Shown here: positions 1-8,355 of the stretch, piece by piece
How positions within the stretch are numbered: position 1 is the stretch's first letter
How the letters are laid out: the number at the start of each line of letters is the position of its first letter
Assembly: GCA_913062955.1 (NCBI GenBank)
Contig: CAJXZP010000032.1
Span: 1-42,569, forward strand
From: an uncultured Flavobacteriales bacterium
GTDB lineage: Bacteria > Bacteroidota > Bacteroidia > Flavobacteriales_G > Salibacteraceae
Direction of reading: 5' to 3'
Length of the DNA stretch: 42,569 nt
The notes under the pieces: generated by a model
The model's database searches: none
What the model saw: the letters and a program-made list of their open reading frames with translations, nothing else
Told to the model about the DNA's origin: nothing
Program-made: the position numbers and the translations under genes

Positions 1-2042
1 TGTATTTTATTATGGAACCCCTGGTTAATATCCACTCGTGCACGATCCCGGTCATCAGGGTGAATGAGATTTAAAATATTTTCCTTTTCCTGCACGTCAA
101 TTTCATGAATATTGAATAGCGTGCTGGCGGTAGAATTTGCGTAAAGGATAGTATGCTCCAAATCGAATTCAATGACCGAAACGGGTAGTTGGTCCAGTAA
201 ATCTTTAAATTTCTTTTCGCTAGATTTTAGCTCTTTTCGAATCGCATATTCTTTACTTATGTCGTTTTGAACAGAAAGAAAATGGATGATGGTTCCGTTT
301 TTATCGATTATAGGGGAAAGCGAGGCACTTACCCATAATTTATCACCCGTGTTGCTTGTGATTTGAAATTCACCCTTCCATTCTTTACCTTCTAATAATT
401 GTTCTTTTATTTTTTCTGGGTGCGGGTAATTTTCAAGAGTGAAAATAGAGGATGGACTTGCGAGTACGTCTCTACTCGTACGTCCAGTTAGTTGCGTAAA
501 TTTTGGGTTGACATACGTAATGATTCCATTTGGAGACGTAATCGCAATAGCATTAATACTTTGCTCCACGGCCTTGGTGAGTTTATAAACCTGATATTCA
601 GCTTCTACCTTGGTTGTTACATCTTCAAAGGTACCCAAAGTTCCAATTATTTCATTTTGATGGTTCTTTAATGGGATTTTACTAATATCCAACCAAGCCA
701 ACATATCCTGAGGTAAGTCCTTCGAAACTAAACGATGAAATTCTGACTTTCCGGTTGCCAAGATCTCTTTGTCCCAATTAATAAAGTAGTCGGCTTCCTT
801 GTTATTTGTGGAAATATCATAATCGGTCTTTCCAATAATATCTACCGGTGAAGAAAGCCCCGTTAAGGAAATGAAATTCTTATTACATCCCAAGTAGTTT
901 GAATTTTTGTCTTTCCAATAAATGTATTGTGGAATGGCATTCATAACCAGCTTTAGCATAGCCTCATTGTCTTTAAGAGCCTGTTCTGCTATTTTACGTT
1001 TCGTAATATCTGTGCATACCCCTAATATCCTTGTCACCTCTCCTTTTTCATTTCGAGTATGAATAGAAAGAACTTCTATGTATCTTATTTCTTTTGATTT
1101 TGGGATAATCCGGAAGTCAGTTGAAAAAAGTGTTTTTTTGTTGGTGGGATCTAAACTTTTTAGAAAAGCTTCTGACATCCGTAACTTATCATCTGGGTGA
1201 ATTACATCGTTGAAATGTTGATTTCTATTTTTAGTACTCTCTATATCCAGGTTAAATAACTCATGCATGGTCGTATTCCAATACAAATGGCCATCTGGGA
1301 GTTTCCAGTCATAATGACCCGCTCCGGTAGATTTTGCAATTAAGGAAAGGCGTTCGGAGCTGATTCGTAATTCTTCCTCTGCATTTTTTAAATCCGTTAC
1401 ATCGGTAAGTGAAACGACTTTGTAGGTTTGATTTTCAATAGGATGATTTTGGGTACTTACACGTACTGGAAATTTGGAGCCATCCCTTCGAACACATACC
1501 GATTCATAGGTGGTGTTGGTGGAGCGTTTAATTTTTTTAATCACATTCGGGTGTTCCGATTCGATGACAAATCGGAGGAGGCTTTGCCCAATTAACGCTC
1601 TTCTTTCCGTTTCATTAAATATGTCCAATACCGCATTATTCACATCCACAATAATGCCGTTTTGGTGAATAATCAAACCTTCTGTGGCTACATTAGAAAG
1701 TAGTTCAAACCTATTTTCAATCTTTTCTTGTGTCCTTTTTTGATTAATTTTAAGGGAGAGAATCTTTAAATGACTTTCTGTGAGCGCAATAGTCAGTTCG
1801 CTCATTTTTTTAGGAATAGACAAATGCCAACAATTTGGCTTTATTTGATCTAAAAAATAGTCTTCTCCTGGAGTCACAATAATTCCTACAAAAGAAGAAT
1901 ACTCCGAACCAAAGTAGGTTTCAAATACGGTGATAGAGGAGGAGTAGACAGCTCTCGGTGTTGGATATTTATCTGAGTCTAAGGTAGGAGGGAATTGGAA
2001 ACCTAATGGATGATCGGAAACAATAGATTGGAATTGACTCAT
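1..2042 (-). CDS. Multi-PAS sensor protein, C-terminus cut by the window edge
   Basis: About 680 codons are visible from the ATG at 2042 down to base 3, open throughout, with no stop before the window edge. The first 100 or so residues match nothing I recognise. From about residue 110 there are five consecutive PAS/PAC-like units, shown by repeated motifs such as GIITYVNPKFTQLTG, IHPDDRDRAR and LGVCTDITKRK. No signal peptide or transmembrane segment is visible, so the sensor should be cytoplasmic. The output domain lies outside the window. In this lineage it would usually be a histidine kinase, but GGDEF or another output cannot be excluded. The gene appears monocistronic, with a 202-base spacer to the next gene. 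Confidence 0.85.
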   Translation of the reverse strand, partial: MSQFQSIVSDHPLGFQFPPTLDSDKYPTPRAVYSSSITVFETYFGSEYSSFVGIIVTPGEDYFLDQIKPNCWHLSIPKKMSELTIALTESHLKILSLKINQKRTQEKIENRFELLSNVATEGLIIHQNGIIVDVNNAVLDIFNETERRALIGQSLLRFVIESEHPNVIKKIKRSTNTTYESVCVRRDGSKFPVRVSTQNHPIENQTYKVVSLTDVTDLKNAEEELRISSERLSLIAKSTGAGHYDWKLPDGHLYWNTTMHELFNLDIESTKNRNQHFNDVIHPDDKLRMSEAFLKSLDPTNKKTLFSTDFRIIPKSKEIRYIEVLSIHTRNEKGEVTRILGVCTDITKRKIAEQALKDNEAMLKLVMNAIPQYIYWKDKNSNYLGCNKNFISLTGLSSPVDIIGKTDYDISTNNKEADYFINWDKEILATGKSEFHRLVSKDLPQDMLAWLDISKIPLKNHQNEIIGTLGTFEDVTTKVEAEYQVYKLTKAVEQSINAIAITSPNGIITYVNPKFTQLTGRTSRDVLASPSSIFTLENYPHPEKIKEQLLEGKEWKGEFQITSNTGDKLWVSASLSPIIDKNGTIIHFLSVQNDISKEYAIRKELKSSEKKFKDLLDQLPVSVIEFDLEHTILYANSTASTLFNIHEIDVQEKENILNLIHPDDRDRARVDINQGFHNKI

Positions 2043-2244
2043 GAAAATGATTGTGGATGCCCTACAATAATAAAGAAATTTTCATGAAATTTAAGCTAGA
2101 GTGAGTAGGTGGTGTGCTGGGTGATGTAGTACGTTTATTTCGTTACGTGCCTATGTATTAGACGTTTGTAATTTGAGGATATGGAGTCAGAAACAAAGGA
2201 ATTGAACCTATAGTTAGGTAGTTTGATTGTATGTTTTAAAACCC

Positions 2245-4137
2245 TTAGGGATTAAATCTTCGTGCCTGTTTAATATATAATGTTCTGTTGGGTCCCGCAA
2301 TCTTAAACTCCACGTCCATGGCGAACGAATGGAAATCTTCCAATTGCAGGGTTTGATTGTAAAAGAATTTTTTAATTTTTTCCAATTGGTTGGCTAAGTT
2401 CAATATTTCCTTGGCGGTCATTACCAAGGTGCCCTGATGAATATTAGAAGTCGTTATGATCTCAATGGTATTGTTTTCGTCATACATATTGTTTAAGGTG
2501 TTGGGGTAACAAATAAACTGATCGCAAATAACCCCTTTTGTTGGTTTTACCACCGATTCGTTACCCAATTGGGCATTTACCACATAGCCAAAATAACTAT
2601 CACGGTACAGGTTTTTTGTGATGGCAACCCCATTGACATGTTCCTTAGGAAAAGAACGATGAACCAAAATGCCCATGTAAACGGTATGTTGATTTATTCC
2701 GTAATATTCACGTTCCATAAAGGCCGCATACGACCATAAACTGGCCCAAACCTTTTTGATGGCTTCATCCACGGGTTTGTCCATGTCCTCAATAATACCT
2801 GTTTTGGAAGTGTATAAACCAGCTCCCGAAAAACCATCCATATCTTCTGCATTGGTGGAAGATCGAAATCGGAAACGAGTATCTTCCCCTAGGGATTTGG
2901 CGGTTTTGGTAATGTTGGCTGCCAGCTGTTGATCTAAGGTGTAGTATTTTATTTTGTTTCGGATTTCCTTCAAAATAAATTGAATGGAATCTGAAGGGGA
3001 TTGATGCGCTCTATAAAGGAGTAATTTATGGATGAGAGATTCGGCTCCGCAGGTTTGGATATGTTGGTAATAGTAGTAAAATGGAATCGCAAATGCACTT
3101 TCGGGTGTTTTGAAATTGCTGTATTTACTGAGCTCCACTAATTGAGAGAAATTGTAGGCTTTATTCCCTATATACTTGTACGATTTCCGGTTGACTTTAT
3201 CAAGTACGACAAGAGAATCCTTCTTTAAATCCACTTTTAGGTGGATGGTTTTGGTTTTAACTTTAATCTTCGGCAGTTTTTCAAGGGGGGTTAGTTGAAA
3301 CGAGTCGTTGCTTACCCTAAAGAAAACAGGTTTGTTCTCGTATTTACGTAGTTCAATGTTAGCACTCGCATTCTTAAGAGCCATGATGGGTAAGTGCCTG
3401 TTTTGGCCCAAGATCGATAAATGACTGAGTGGTGTTTGAAATTCGGTCACAATGATTGCGGCTACTTTGGGCAATTGAATTGGGGTTTTGTTAATCACAA
3501 TAATATCTGTAGGTAAGATGGTATGATATTCTTTTTTCAAATTGGAAATGTATCGAATGGTGCCTTTGGTTTGACCATTGGAAACAGATTGAAACTGTAG
3601 ACCCGCGTATAAATCAGAAGTCTTCAATAAAGGAAGATGAGCGAAGGAGTCGGCTGCTATTTGTAAACGATGACTATTTAAAATAAACTGAAGATTGGAA
3701 TCCATAAATGTATGGGTGAGGGTGGCACGATACAGTTTTTTGATATTTTCGGCATTCATCAAATCACTGGGTGAAAGTTCCAGAAAATACGTGTGTGAGC
3801 TATGGAGGTGATTAATGTTTGCTAGCAGGTATTCTCTTTTACTGGAATGGGAATAATTGATATCGTTGAAGGTTCCTAGGGGTTGGTAGTTCTTTAATAT
3901 ACGACTGCAGAACTCATGGTGAAACTCAAAGTCTTGGGCATTTAAAAAATAGATTTGTTCGGTATGTATATCATAAACCAGTTTCACGGCATCAATTTGG
4001 CCATATTTACCCGAAATAGGTAAACCACTCAACTGTTGGAAATCGGATGGGTTTTTCAATTGGGTCAAATAGGATTGGGCTACGCTTATAGAACAATACG
4101 AAATTGTGAGCCACAATAGAAAAATGGTTTTTTGCAT
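2245..4137 (-). CDS. Exported PEP/pyruvate-binding (PPDK N-terminal-like) protein with phosphohistidine swivel domain
   Basis: The 630-residue protein begins with a clear Sec signal peptide (hydrophobic core residues 5-18, likely cut after SVA near residue 20). Residues about 180-260 resemble the swivelling phosphohistidine domain of PEP-utilising enzymes, with the candidate His239 in TEFQTPLSHLSIL. Residues about 320-630 match the ATP-grasp domain of PEP synthase/PPDK: a Lys326 loop (GNKAYN), the RFRSSTNAEDMDGFSGAGLY segment near 423-442, and the closing LYIKQAR. The TIM-barrel PEP site is missing, and the His domain comes before the ATP domain rather than after it. Predicted export is odd because ATP is scarce outside the cytoplasm. 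The family call is good; substrate and role are unknown. The gene stands alone. Confidence 0.8.
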   Translation of the reverse strand: MQKTIFLLWLTISYCSISVAQSYLTQLKNPSDFQQLSGLPISGKYGQIDAVKLVYDIHTEQIYFLNAQDFEFHHEFCSRILKNYQPLGTFNDINYSHSSKREYLLANINHLHSSHTYFLELSPSDLMNAENIKKLYRATLTHTFMDSNLQFILNSHRLQIAADSFAHLPLLKTSDLYAGLQFQSVSNGQTKGTIRYISNLKKEYHTILPTDIIVINKTPIQLPKVAAIIVTEFQTPLSHLSILGQNRHLPIMALKNASANIELRKYENKPVFFRVSNDSFQLTPLEKLPKIKVKTKTIHLKVDLKKDSLVVLDKVNRKSYKYIGNKAYNFSQLVELSKYSNFKTPESAFAIPFYYYYQHIQTCGAESLIHKLLLYRAHQSPSDSIQFILKEIRNKIKYYTLDQQLAANITKTAKSLGEDTRFRFRSSTNAEDMDGFSGAGLYTSKTGIIEDMDKPVDEAIKKVWASLWSYAAFMEREYYGINQHTVYMGILVHRSFPKEHVNGVAITKNLYRDSYFGYVVNAQLGNESVVKPTKGVICDQFICYPNTLNNMYDENNTIEIITTSNIHQGTLVMTAKEILNLANQLEKIKKFFYNQTLQLEDFHSFAMDVEFKIAGPNRTLYIKQARRFNP

Positions 4138-4203
4138 GTTGATTTTTTAGATTCCTTTACAAGGATTGCACCGTTTGTAAATCTAAAAAATAATTGGAAA
4201 GTA

Positions 4204-4265
4204 AAAAGCAAACCAGAGTCGTGTAAACCTGTTTCTCATTAAATAATAACAGCGACTCTGATTTG
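4204..4265 (-). terminator. Intrinsic terminator after the sigma-linked barrel gene
   Basis: The 13-base arms 4209-4221 and 4253-4265 pair along their full length with one G-T wobble, around a loop of about 31 bases. Read on the minus strand, the hairpin follows the stop at 4282 and leads into a T-rich tail (CTTTTTACTTT). This fits the end of the sigma-factor operon. Confidence 0.65.
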
Positions 4266-4281
4266 CTTGGGAGTTCGCGAT

Positions 4282-5766
4282 CTAAAAGCGATAAACTATC
4301 CCGGCATTTATACCGTAATAGAGTACCTGTGGGGAGATCGTGGAATTATCTGGGTAAACGGAATTTAAGTTTAGTTTCATTTGTGGACGCACACTCATCC
4401 ACCAATGATCATTTAGTCCGTACGAAATTTCTGTTCGCACTAAGAAATTGGCCTGGAACGAATTGAAATCTTTACCGCTTGAAATTTCTTTAGCGAACGG
4501 ATCTAAGGAACTAAAATAGCTTCCCTTGGAATTTATGACGGTTCCAATACTAATTCCAGAGGATACCTGTAGGTTGAATCTATTCATACCGTAGTTGTAG
4601 GTGAGTAAAATAGGAACTTCAATGGTTTGGACTTTATGGGAAATTTGCTCTTTTTGAGAAACAGTATCCATCTCACGTACATAAATATCGGTGAGGATGG
4701 TGTCAAAGGTGTTTGGGTAATAGTACCAGCCTCCTAACCACCAAACTCGATTGGTCACGGTTTGAATGTCTTGTTCTTCGGTCCAATAACTATTGTCAAT
4801 AGTACCTTGGTATTGGTGTTGTTGTGAAACCTGAGTTTGAGACCATGAAATTCCCGATTGAATACCCCATCGTTTTTTGAATAAGTATTCGGCCGTAAAT
4901 TCGATGTTTCGATCCGTAAAATTGCTGGAAATCAACGCGTTTTGGGTCGGTTTATTTTGGCTCCAAAGAAAACCTCCCGACAAACGCAGTGTGAGTGGGG
5001 TATAGATTCGTTTTGGTTTCACCTCAGGCTTTGGGGCAAACGTTTGCTCCCTGTTTTCAAGAGGTAATATTCCTAATGGAAAACTGTGCATATACTTCAA
5101 TGATGTGATCTCTAAAGAGGAGTTCCAAGTCGTGTATTGCGCTTCGGCTTTATTAAATGGAAGTCCTTTTTGAATTGCGGTCTTATTTATAGTTGGGATA
5201 ATATGTTTTTGGCCCGGTATCGATTTGGAAATGAGTGTCGAATTATTTACCGGTGTATTCGTTGGTTCTGAAATGGTAAAGCTCTCAGGATTCACCTGGT
5301 TTTTCGAAGCAGTGAAAAAGCTAGTAGTCGTATTTACAGCGGTAGAACTCTTTTCTTTTGGTGTGAATTGGGTTGTACTACTAGAAACGAGTTGTTTTTC
5401 AATTTTTGCCGTAGGGGTGACTGTTGGGCTTTCTTTTAGGGAAATAGCCATTTTATGTTTTTTAATTTTAGTAGAGATAGAGTTCTCGGCAATTAATTTT
5501 GTAGGCTGTTCCATTGAAAGAATGGATGGATCTATGGCCATTTTTTCATTTTCAGGAGTAGAATCTAAAAACAAAATAGCGGAAAGGCCCAAGACCGCAA
5601 TGGTACCCATGAGAACTAACGGACGCGCATAAAATGGTACTGGAGCCACTTTACTGGCTTGTATCATTTGCTGTGCTTCTTGCCAATAGCCAGGAACAAA
5701 TTCATGTTCTTCTGCGCTAAAAGCATCCTTAAATAACTCGTCTAAGTTTTTATCACCTCTACTCAT
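4282..5766 (-). CDS. Putative anti-sigma-like protein: inner-membrane helix plus C-terminal beta-barrel
   Basis: The 494-residue protein has a short acidic cytoplasmic head (LDELFKDAFSAEEHEF) of the kind found in Bacteroidetes anti-sigma-like barrel proteins. One transmembrane helix follows at about residues 48-67, then a Ser/Thr/Lys-rich linker to about 260. A C-terminal region of alternating, aromatic-rich strands ends in Phe (GINAGIVYRF), typical of an outer-membrane beta-barrel (PorT/OMP_b-brl type). Its ATG overlaps the stop of the upstream ECF sigma gene by four bases (ATGA), so the two are translationally coupled. I infer that the head binds the sigma factor. No peptidase or known anti-sigma domain name can be assigned with certainty. 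Confidence 0.7.
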   Translation of the reverse strand: MSRGDKNLDELFKDAFSAEEHEFVPGYWQEAQQMIQASKVAPVPFYARPLVLMGTIAVLGLSAILFLDSTPENEKMAIDPSILSMEQPTKLIAENSISTKIKKHKMAISLKESPTVTPTAKIEKQLVSSSTTQFTPKEKSSTAVNTTTSFFTASKNQVNPESFTISEPTNTPVNNSTLISKSIPGQKHIIPTINKTAIQKGLPFNKAEAQYTTWNSSLEITSLKYMHSFPLGILPLENREQTFAPKPEVKPKRIYTPLTLRLSGGFLWSQNKPTQNALISSNFTDRNIEFTAEYLFKKRWGIQSGISWSQTQVSQQHQYQGTIDNSYWTEEQDIQTVTNRVWWLGGWYYYPNTFDTILTDIYVREMDTVSQKEQISHKVQTIEVPILLTYNYGMNRFNLQVSSGISIGTVINSKGSYFSSLDPFAKEISSGKDFNSFQANFLVRTEISYGLNDHWWMSVRPQMKLNLNSVYPDNSTISPQVLYYGINAGIVYRF

Positions 5767-6332
5767 ATGGCGATTGCTTTATTAATGTTTAACGAATGGG
5801 TGATCATCACCTTTAATTTTTTTCTGGCTTCGGCTAGTAACCATTTTGAAGTACCCAATGGAATATCCATGAGTTCCGCAATTTCTTTATGGTTATAGCC
5901 ATCTAATACATATAGGTTAAATACTTCTTTTTGAGATGTCGGGAGTTTGTGAATAAATGACTTTATATGATCGACATCGATTTGTTGGGTAATCTCATTT
6001 AATGAAAATGTATCAAAAATTTGGTCTTCCGAATTGAAATCGGTCGGAACAAATAATTGTTTGTTGGTTTGTTGACTCTTGTACTCGTTAATAATGGTAT
6101 TGATCATTATTTTTTTTATCCATCTATCAAACGGTACTTCCGTACGGTATTTGGACATGTTTTGAGTGATTCGCAAAAATGCCTTGTTTAAAACAGGAGC
6201 CGCCTCTTCTTTGTTTCTAAAATATCTCACGCACACCGACATTAAGGGTGAAAAGCAAAGCTTATACAAGGTGTAATAAGCTTTCTCGTCTCCTTTAATA
6301 CATTGTTTTAAAAGTGAGCGGTCTAAATGCAT
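5763..6332 (-). CDS. ECF-type RNA polymerase sigma factor
   Basis: The 189-residue protein shows sigma region 2 at about residues 5-85 (KGDEKAYYTLYKLCFSPLM, then FDRWIKKIMINTIINEYK) and region 4 at about 125-175 (LPTSQKEVFNLYVLDGYNHK, then the helix-turn-helix IAELMDIPLGTSKWLLAEAR). There is no region 1 or 3, as expected for an extracytoplasmic-function sigma. It directs RNA polymerase to a dedicated promoter set. The downstream overlapping gene encodes a membrane-anchored probable partner. The gene upstream on the same strand, 64 bases away, encodes a T9SS cargo protein, which could be a target or just a neighbour. Confidence 0.92.
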   Translation of the reverse strand: MHLDRSLLKQCIKGDEKAYYTLYKLCFSPLMSVCVRYFRNKEEAAPVLNKAFLRITQNMSKYRTEVPFDRWIKKIMINTIINEYKSQQTNKQLFVPTDFNSEDQIFDTFSLNEITQQIDVDHIKSFIHKLPTSQKEVFNLYVLDGYNHKEIAELMDIPLGTSKWLLAEARKKLKVMITHSLNINKAIAI

Positions 6333-6347
6333 TGAGAATTGAAAACC

Positions 6348-6371
6348 GGGAGAACTACGAATAGTTCCCCC
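6348..6371 (-). promoter_or_regulatory. Hairpin with TTCG tetraloop before the sigma gene
   Basis: Two 10-base arms (6348-6357 and 6362-6371) pair except at one position. On the minus strand they close a TTCG loop, one of the most stable RNA tetraloops. The hairpin sits between the T9SS gene stop (6397) and the sigma ATG (6332). It is followed by only a weak T stretch (GGTTTTC). It could be a leaky terminator or attenuator between the two genes, or a 3'-end stabiliser. The function is inferred. Confidence 0.5.
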
Positions 6372-6396
6372 GATGTTACTAACTATAAACTATCTT

Positions 6397-8121
6397 TTAT
6401 TTAACGAATTTGTAGTTGGAAATATTTCCGTTATTCTGAATGTTCAGAATGTAAATTCCTTCGTTCAAATTAGACGTATTCATTTTTAAAACGTTGGTTC
6501 CCGATTGGGAAACCGTTTGAATTACTTTGCCTGTGACATCTATTAGGGTGAAAGTAGCCTCTCCCGAAATTTGCTCGCCTAAATCAATAGTAAGCTCATT
6601 AAGAACCGGGTTTGGATATAACTTCAATCCGGTGAACGCCACACTTGGAGAAATTCCAGTAGTGATACCTACATCTACTGTGGTGCTATTTACAGTCACT
6701 CCAATTTCTGAAGTTCCAGGAGTGCTCGCAGTTAAAGTCACCACTAATGGGCTGGTAACTCTTCCTTGAACTTCTGGATATACCGTATATGTTCCAAATG
6801 GAAGGTTGCTTATTTGGAATGTTCCTTGATTGTTACTATACGTGTACGCTACCGGATTGTTATTTTGATCGTATACCATGATGTTGATGTCAGAAATAGG
6901 ATCTCCCGTTTTGTTCGCTCCTTGAGAAACCGAACCACCAATGAAACCTGGTCCTCCGCTATTTGTTCCAGCGACTAATGCAATATCAATATTGTTTAAA
7001 TAGGGCATATTTAATAATAGATTGTTTGCGTTACTCCAAAGTAAAGCTCCACCTGGTAAAGCAGGGGTACCTCCGTGGTAAGTCGGTAAATAATTCGTGA
7101 AATTACCAGAGTTTGGACTCAAAGCAGCCTTTACCAAATAATTACCGTATACTACATTTGAAAAATAATACATTCCAAGAGAGTCAATTTGGGTGGTATC
7201 TACCATAGAAAGAATTCCATTTGAGTCTAGCGTTATTAAGAATACAACTCCAGCATCTGCATAGGTACTACCCATATCGATTACTCCTGAAATAGAACCA
7301 AAAGCAGGACCTCCAGCTATAGTGATGGTTGCATAACTTGTATCAAAACAGGGGCTTATAGGTGTCCCGATAGTACATAATACGTGGAAGGTACCTCCAG
7401 AAGAATATACGTGAGTTGGCGAAGCGCTAGTAGATGTATTTCCATCTCCAAAATCCCAAAAATAAGGTAGGGTAGCACTCGGTGTGTTAGGTACAAAAGA
7501 GTAGGTGTTTCCTTGATTGGTATAGGTAAATGAGGCATCACAATTTGTACCTCCAATGCCGGTAACTACTACGGTGTTGGTCACCGTGTCTGAACACCAA
7601 ATACTATCCATAAAGATACAGGTGACATTATAGGTGCCATTTGCAGTATAGGTATGTGAAGGGGTATTAGTTCCCCATGCGACTGATCCATCTCCAAAAT
7701 CCCAATCATACGAATAATAACCAGGAGGAGCCGTTGGCGTTCCTGTGGGTGTAAATGTAAAACTTGGAGAACTCCCCGAAATCATAAAGGCTGCGGTACA
7801 AGATGATCCGGATATAGGTGGAACAATAATGGATAAGGAATCCACGTCTCCACACATATTGATACTATCCCCAAAATAGGCAATTACGGCATATGAACCG
7901 GCTGTTGTATACGTATGTGATGATGTTTGACCACTACCGTAGGTCCCATCACCAAAGTCCCAGCTATGGTATTGCTGTAAACTTGTAGGATTGGTGGAGG
8001 TAAAGGTAAATGTGGCCCCCGAATTGGACGCGCTAATTGTTCCGGTACATTGTGCGCTCGCCCACTGGGTAGTGAGAAGGGCAAATGCCAGAAGTAAAAA
8101 AGAGTTTATTTTTTTCATCAT
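6397..8121 (-). CDS. Secreted PKD-repeat protein with T9SS type A sorting domain
   Basis: The 574-residue protein has a signal peptide (ends WASAQC, about residue 24). Three PKD domains follow at about 30-100, 110-188 and 194-268, each with the WDFGDG signature and an HTY/HVY strand. Two carboxypeptidase-regulatory/SdrD-like beta domains follow at about 272-360 and 393-480 (NNQGTFQISNLPFGTYTVYP). The last 80 or so residues are a Por secretion tail (LKLYPNPVLNELTIDL, GIYILNIQNN, YKFVK). The protein should be exported through Sec and type IX secretion, and held on or released from the cell surface. No catalytic domain is seen; an adhesive or structural role is inferred. It lies just upstream of the sigma gene. 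Confidence 0.92.
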   Translation of the reverse strand: MMKKINSFLLLAFALLTTQWASAQCTGTISASNSGATFTFTSTNPTSLQQYHSWDFGDGTYGSGQTSSHTYTTAGSYAVIAYFGDSINMCGDVDSLSIIVPPISGSSCTAAFMISGSSPSFTFTPTGTPTAPPGYYSYDWDFGDGSVAWGTNTPSHTYTANGTYNVTCIFMDSIWCSDTVTNTVVVTGIGGTNCDASFTYTNQGNTYSFVPNTPSATLPYFWDFGDGNTSTSASPTHVYSSGGTFHVLCTIGTPISPCFDTSYATITIAGGPAFGSISGVIDMGSTYADAGVVFLITLDSNGILSMVDTTQIDSLGMYYFSNVVYGNYLVKAALSPNSGNFTNYLPTYHGGTPALPGGALLWSNANNLLLNMPYLNNIDIALVAGTNSGGPGFIGGSVSQGANKTGDPISDINIMVYDQNNNPVAYTYSNNQGTFQISNLPFGTYTVYPEVQGRVTSPLVVTLTASTPGTSEIGVTVNSTTVDVGITTGISPSVAFTGLKLYPNPVLNELTIDLGEQISGEATFTLIDVTGKVIQTVSQSGTNVLKMNTSNLNEGIYILNIQNNGNISNYKFVK

Positions 8122-8271
8122 TTTTGTTTTAATGTTGTTACAATAATTATTAAAGGTCGACTTTCATATACATAGACAAGTTCAAAAGAGTAAAGGGTTG
8201 GTGAATTTGAAAAATATATATGATACGTTTCCAAAACGTACTGTGAATCACTGAAATAGATCAAAAATTAC

Positions 8272-8302
8272 TTGTTAAATTTTATCCGTAAACCTACTTT
8301 TG
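8272..8302 (+). promoter_or_regulatory. Bacteroidetes-type promoter for the barrel gene at 8356
   Basis: TACTTTTG at 8295-8302 matches the -7 box TAnnTTTG, and TTG at 8272-8274 lies 20 bases upstream as a -33 element. Transcription would begin near 8309, giving a leader of about 47 bases. This is a consensus match only. Confidence 0.6.
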
Positions 8303-8355
8303 GAATGGTAATTGCTAAATGAAAACCTTTTTTACTTATATAAATACCTTAATAC

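Noticed and set aside
5225-5632. 135-codon plus-strand frame with hydrophobic segments
   Set aside because: It is antisense to the Ser/Thr-rich linker of the barrel protein. There is no family match and no promoter, so I treat it as a shadow frame.
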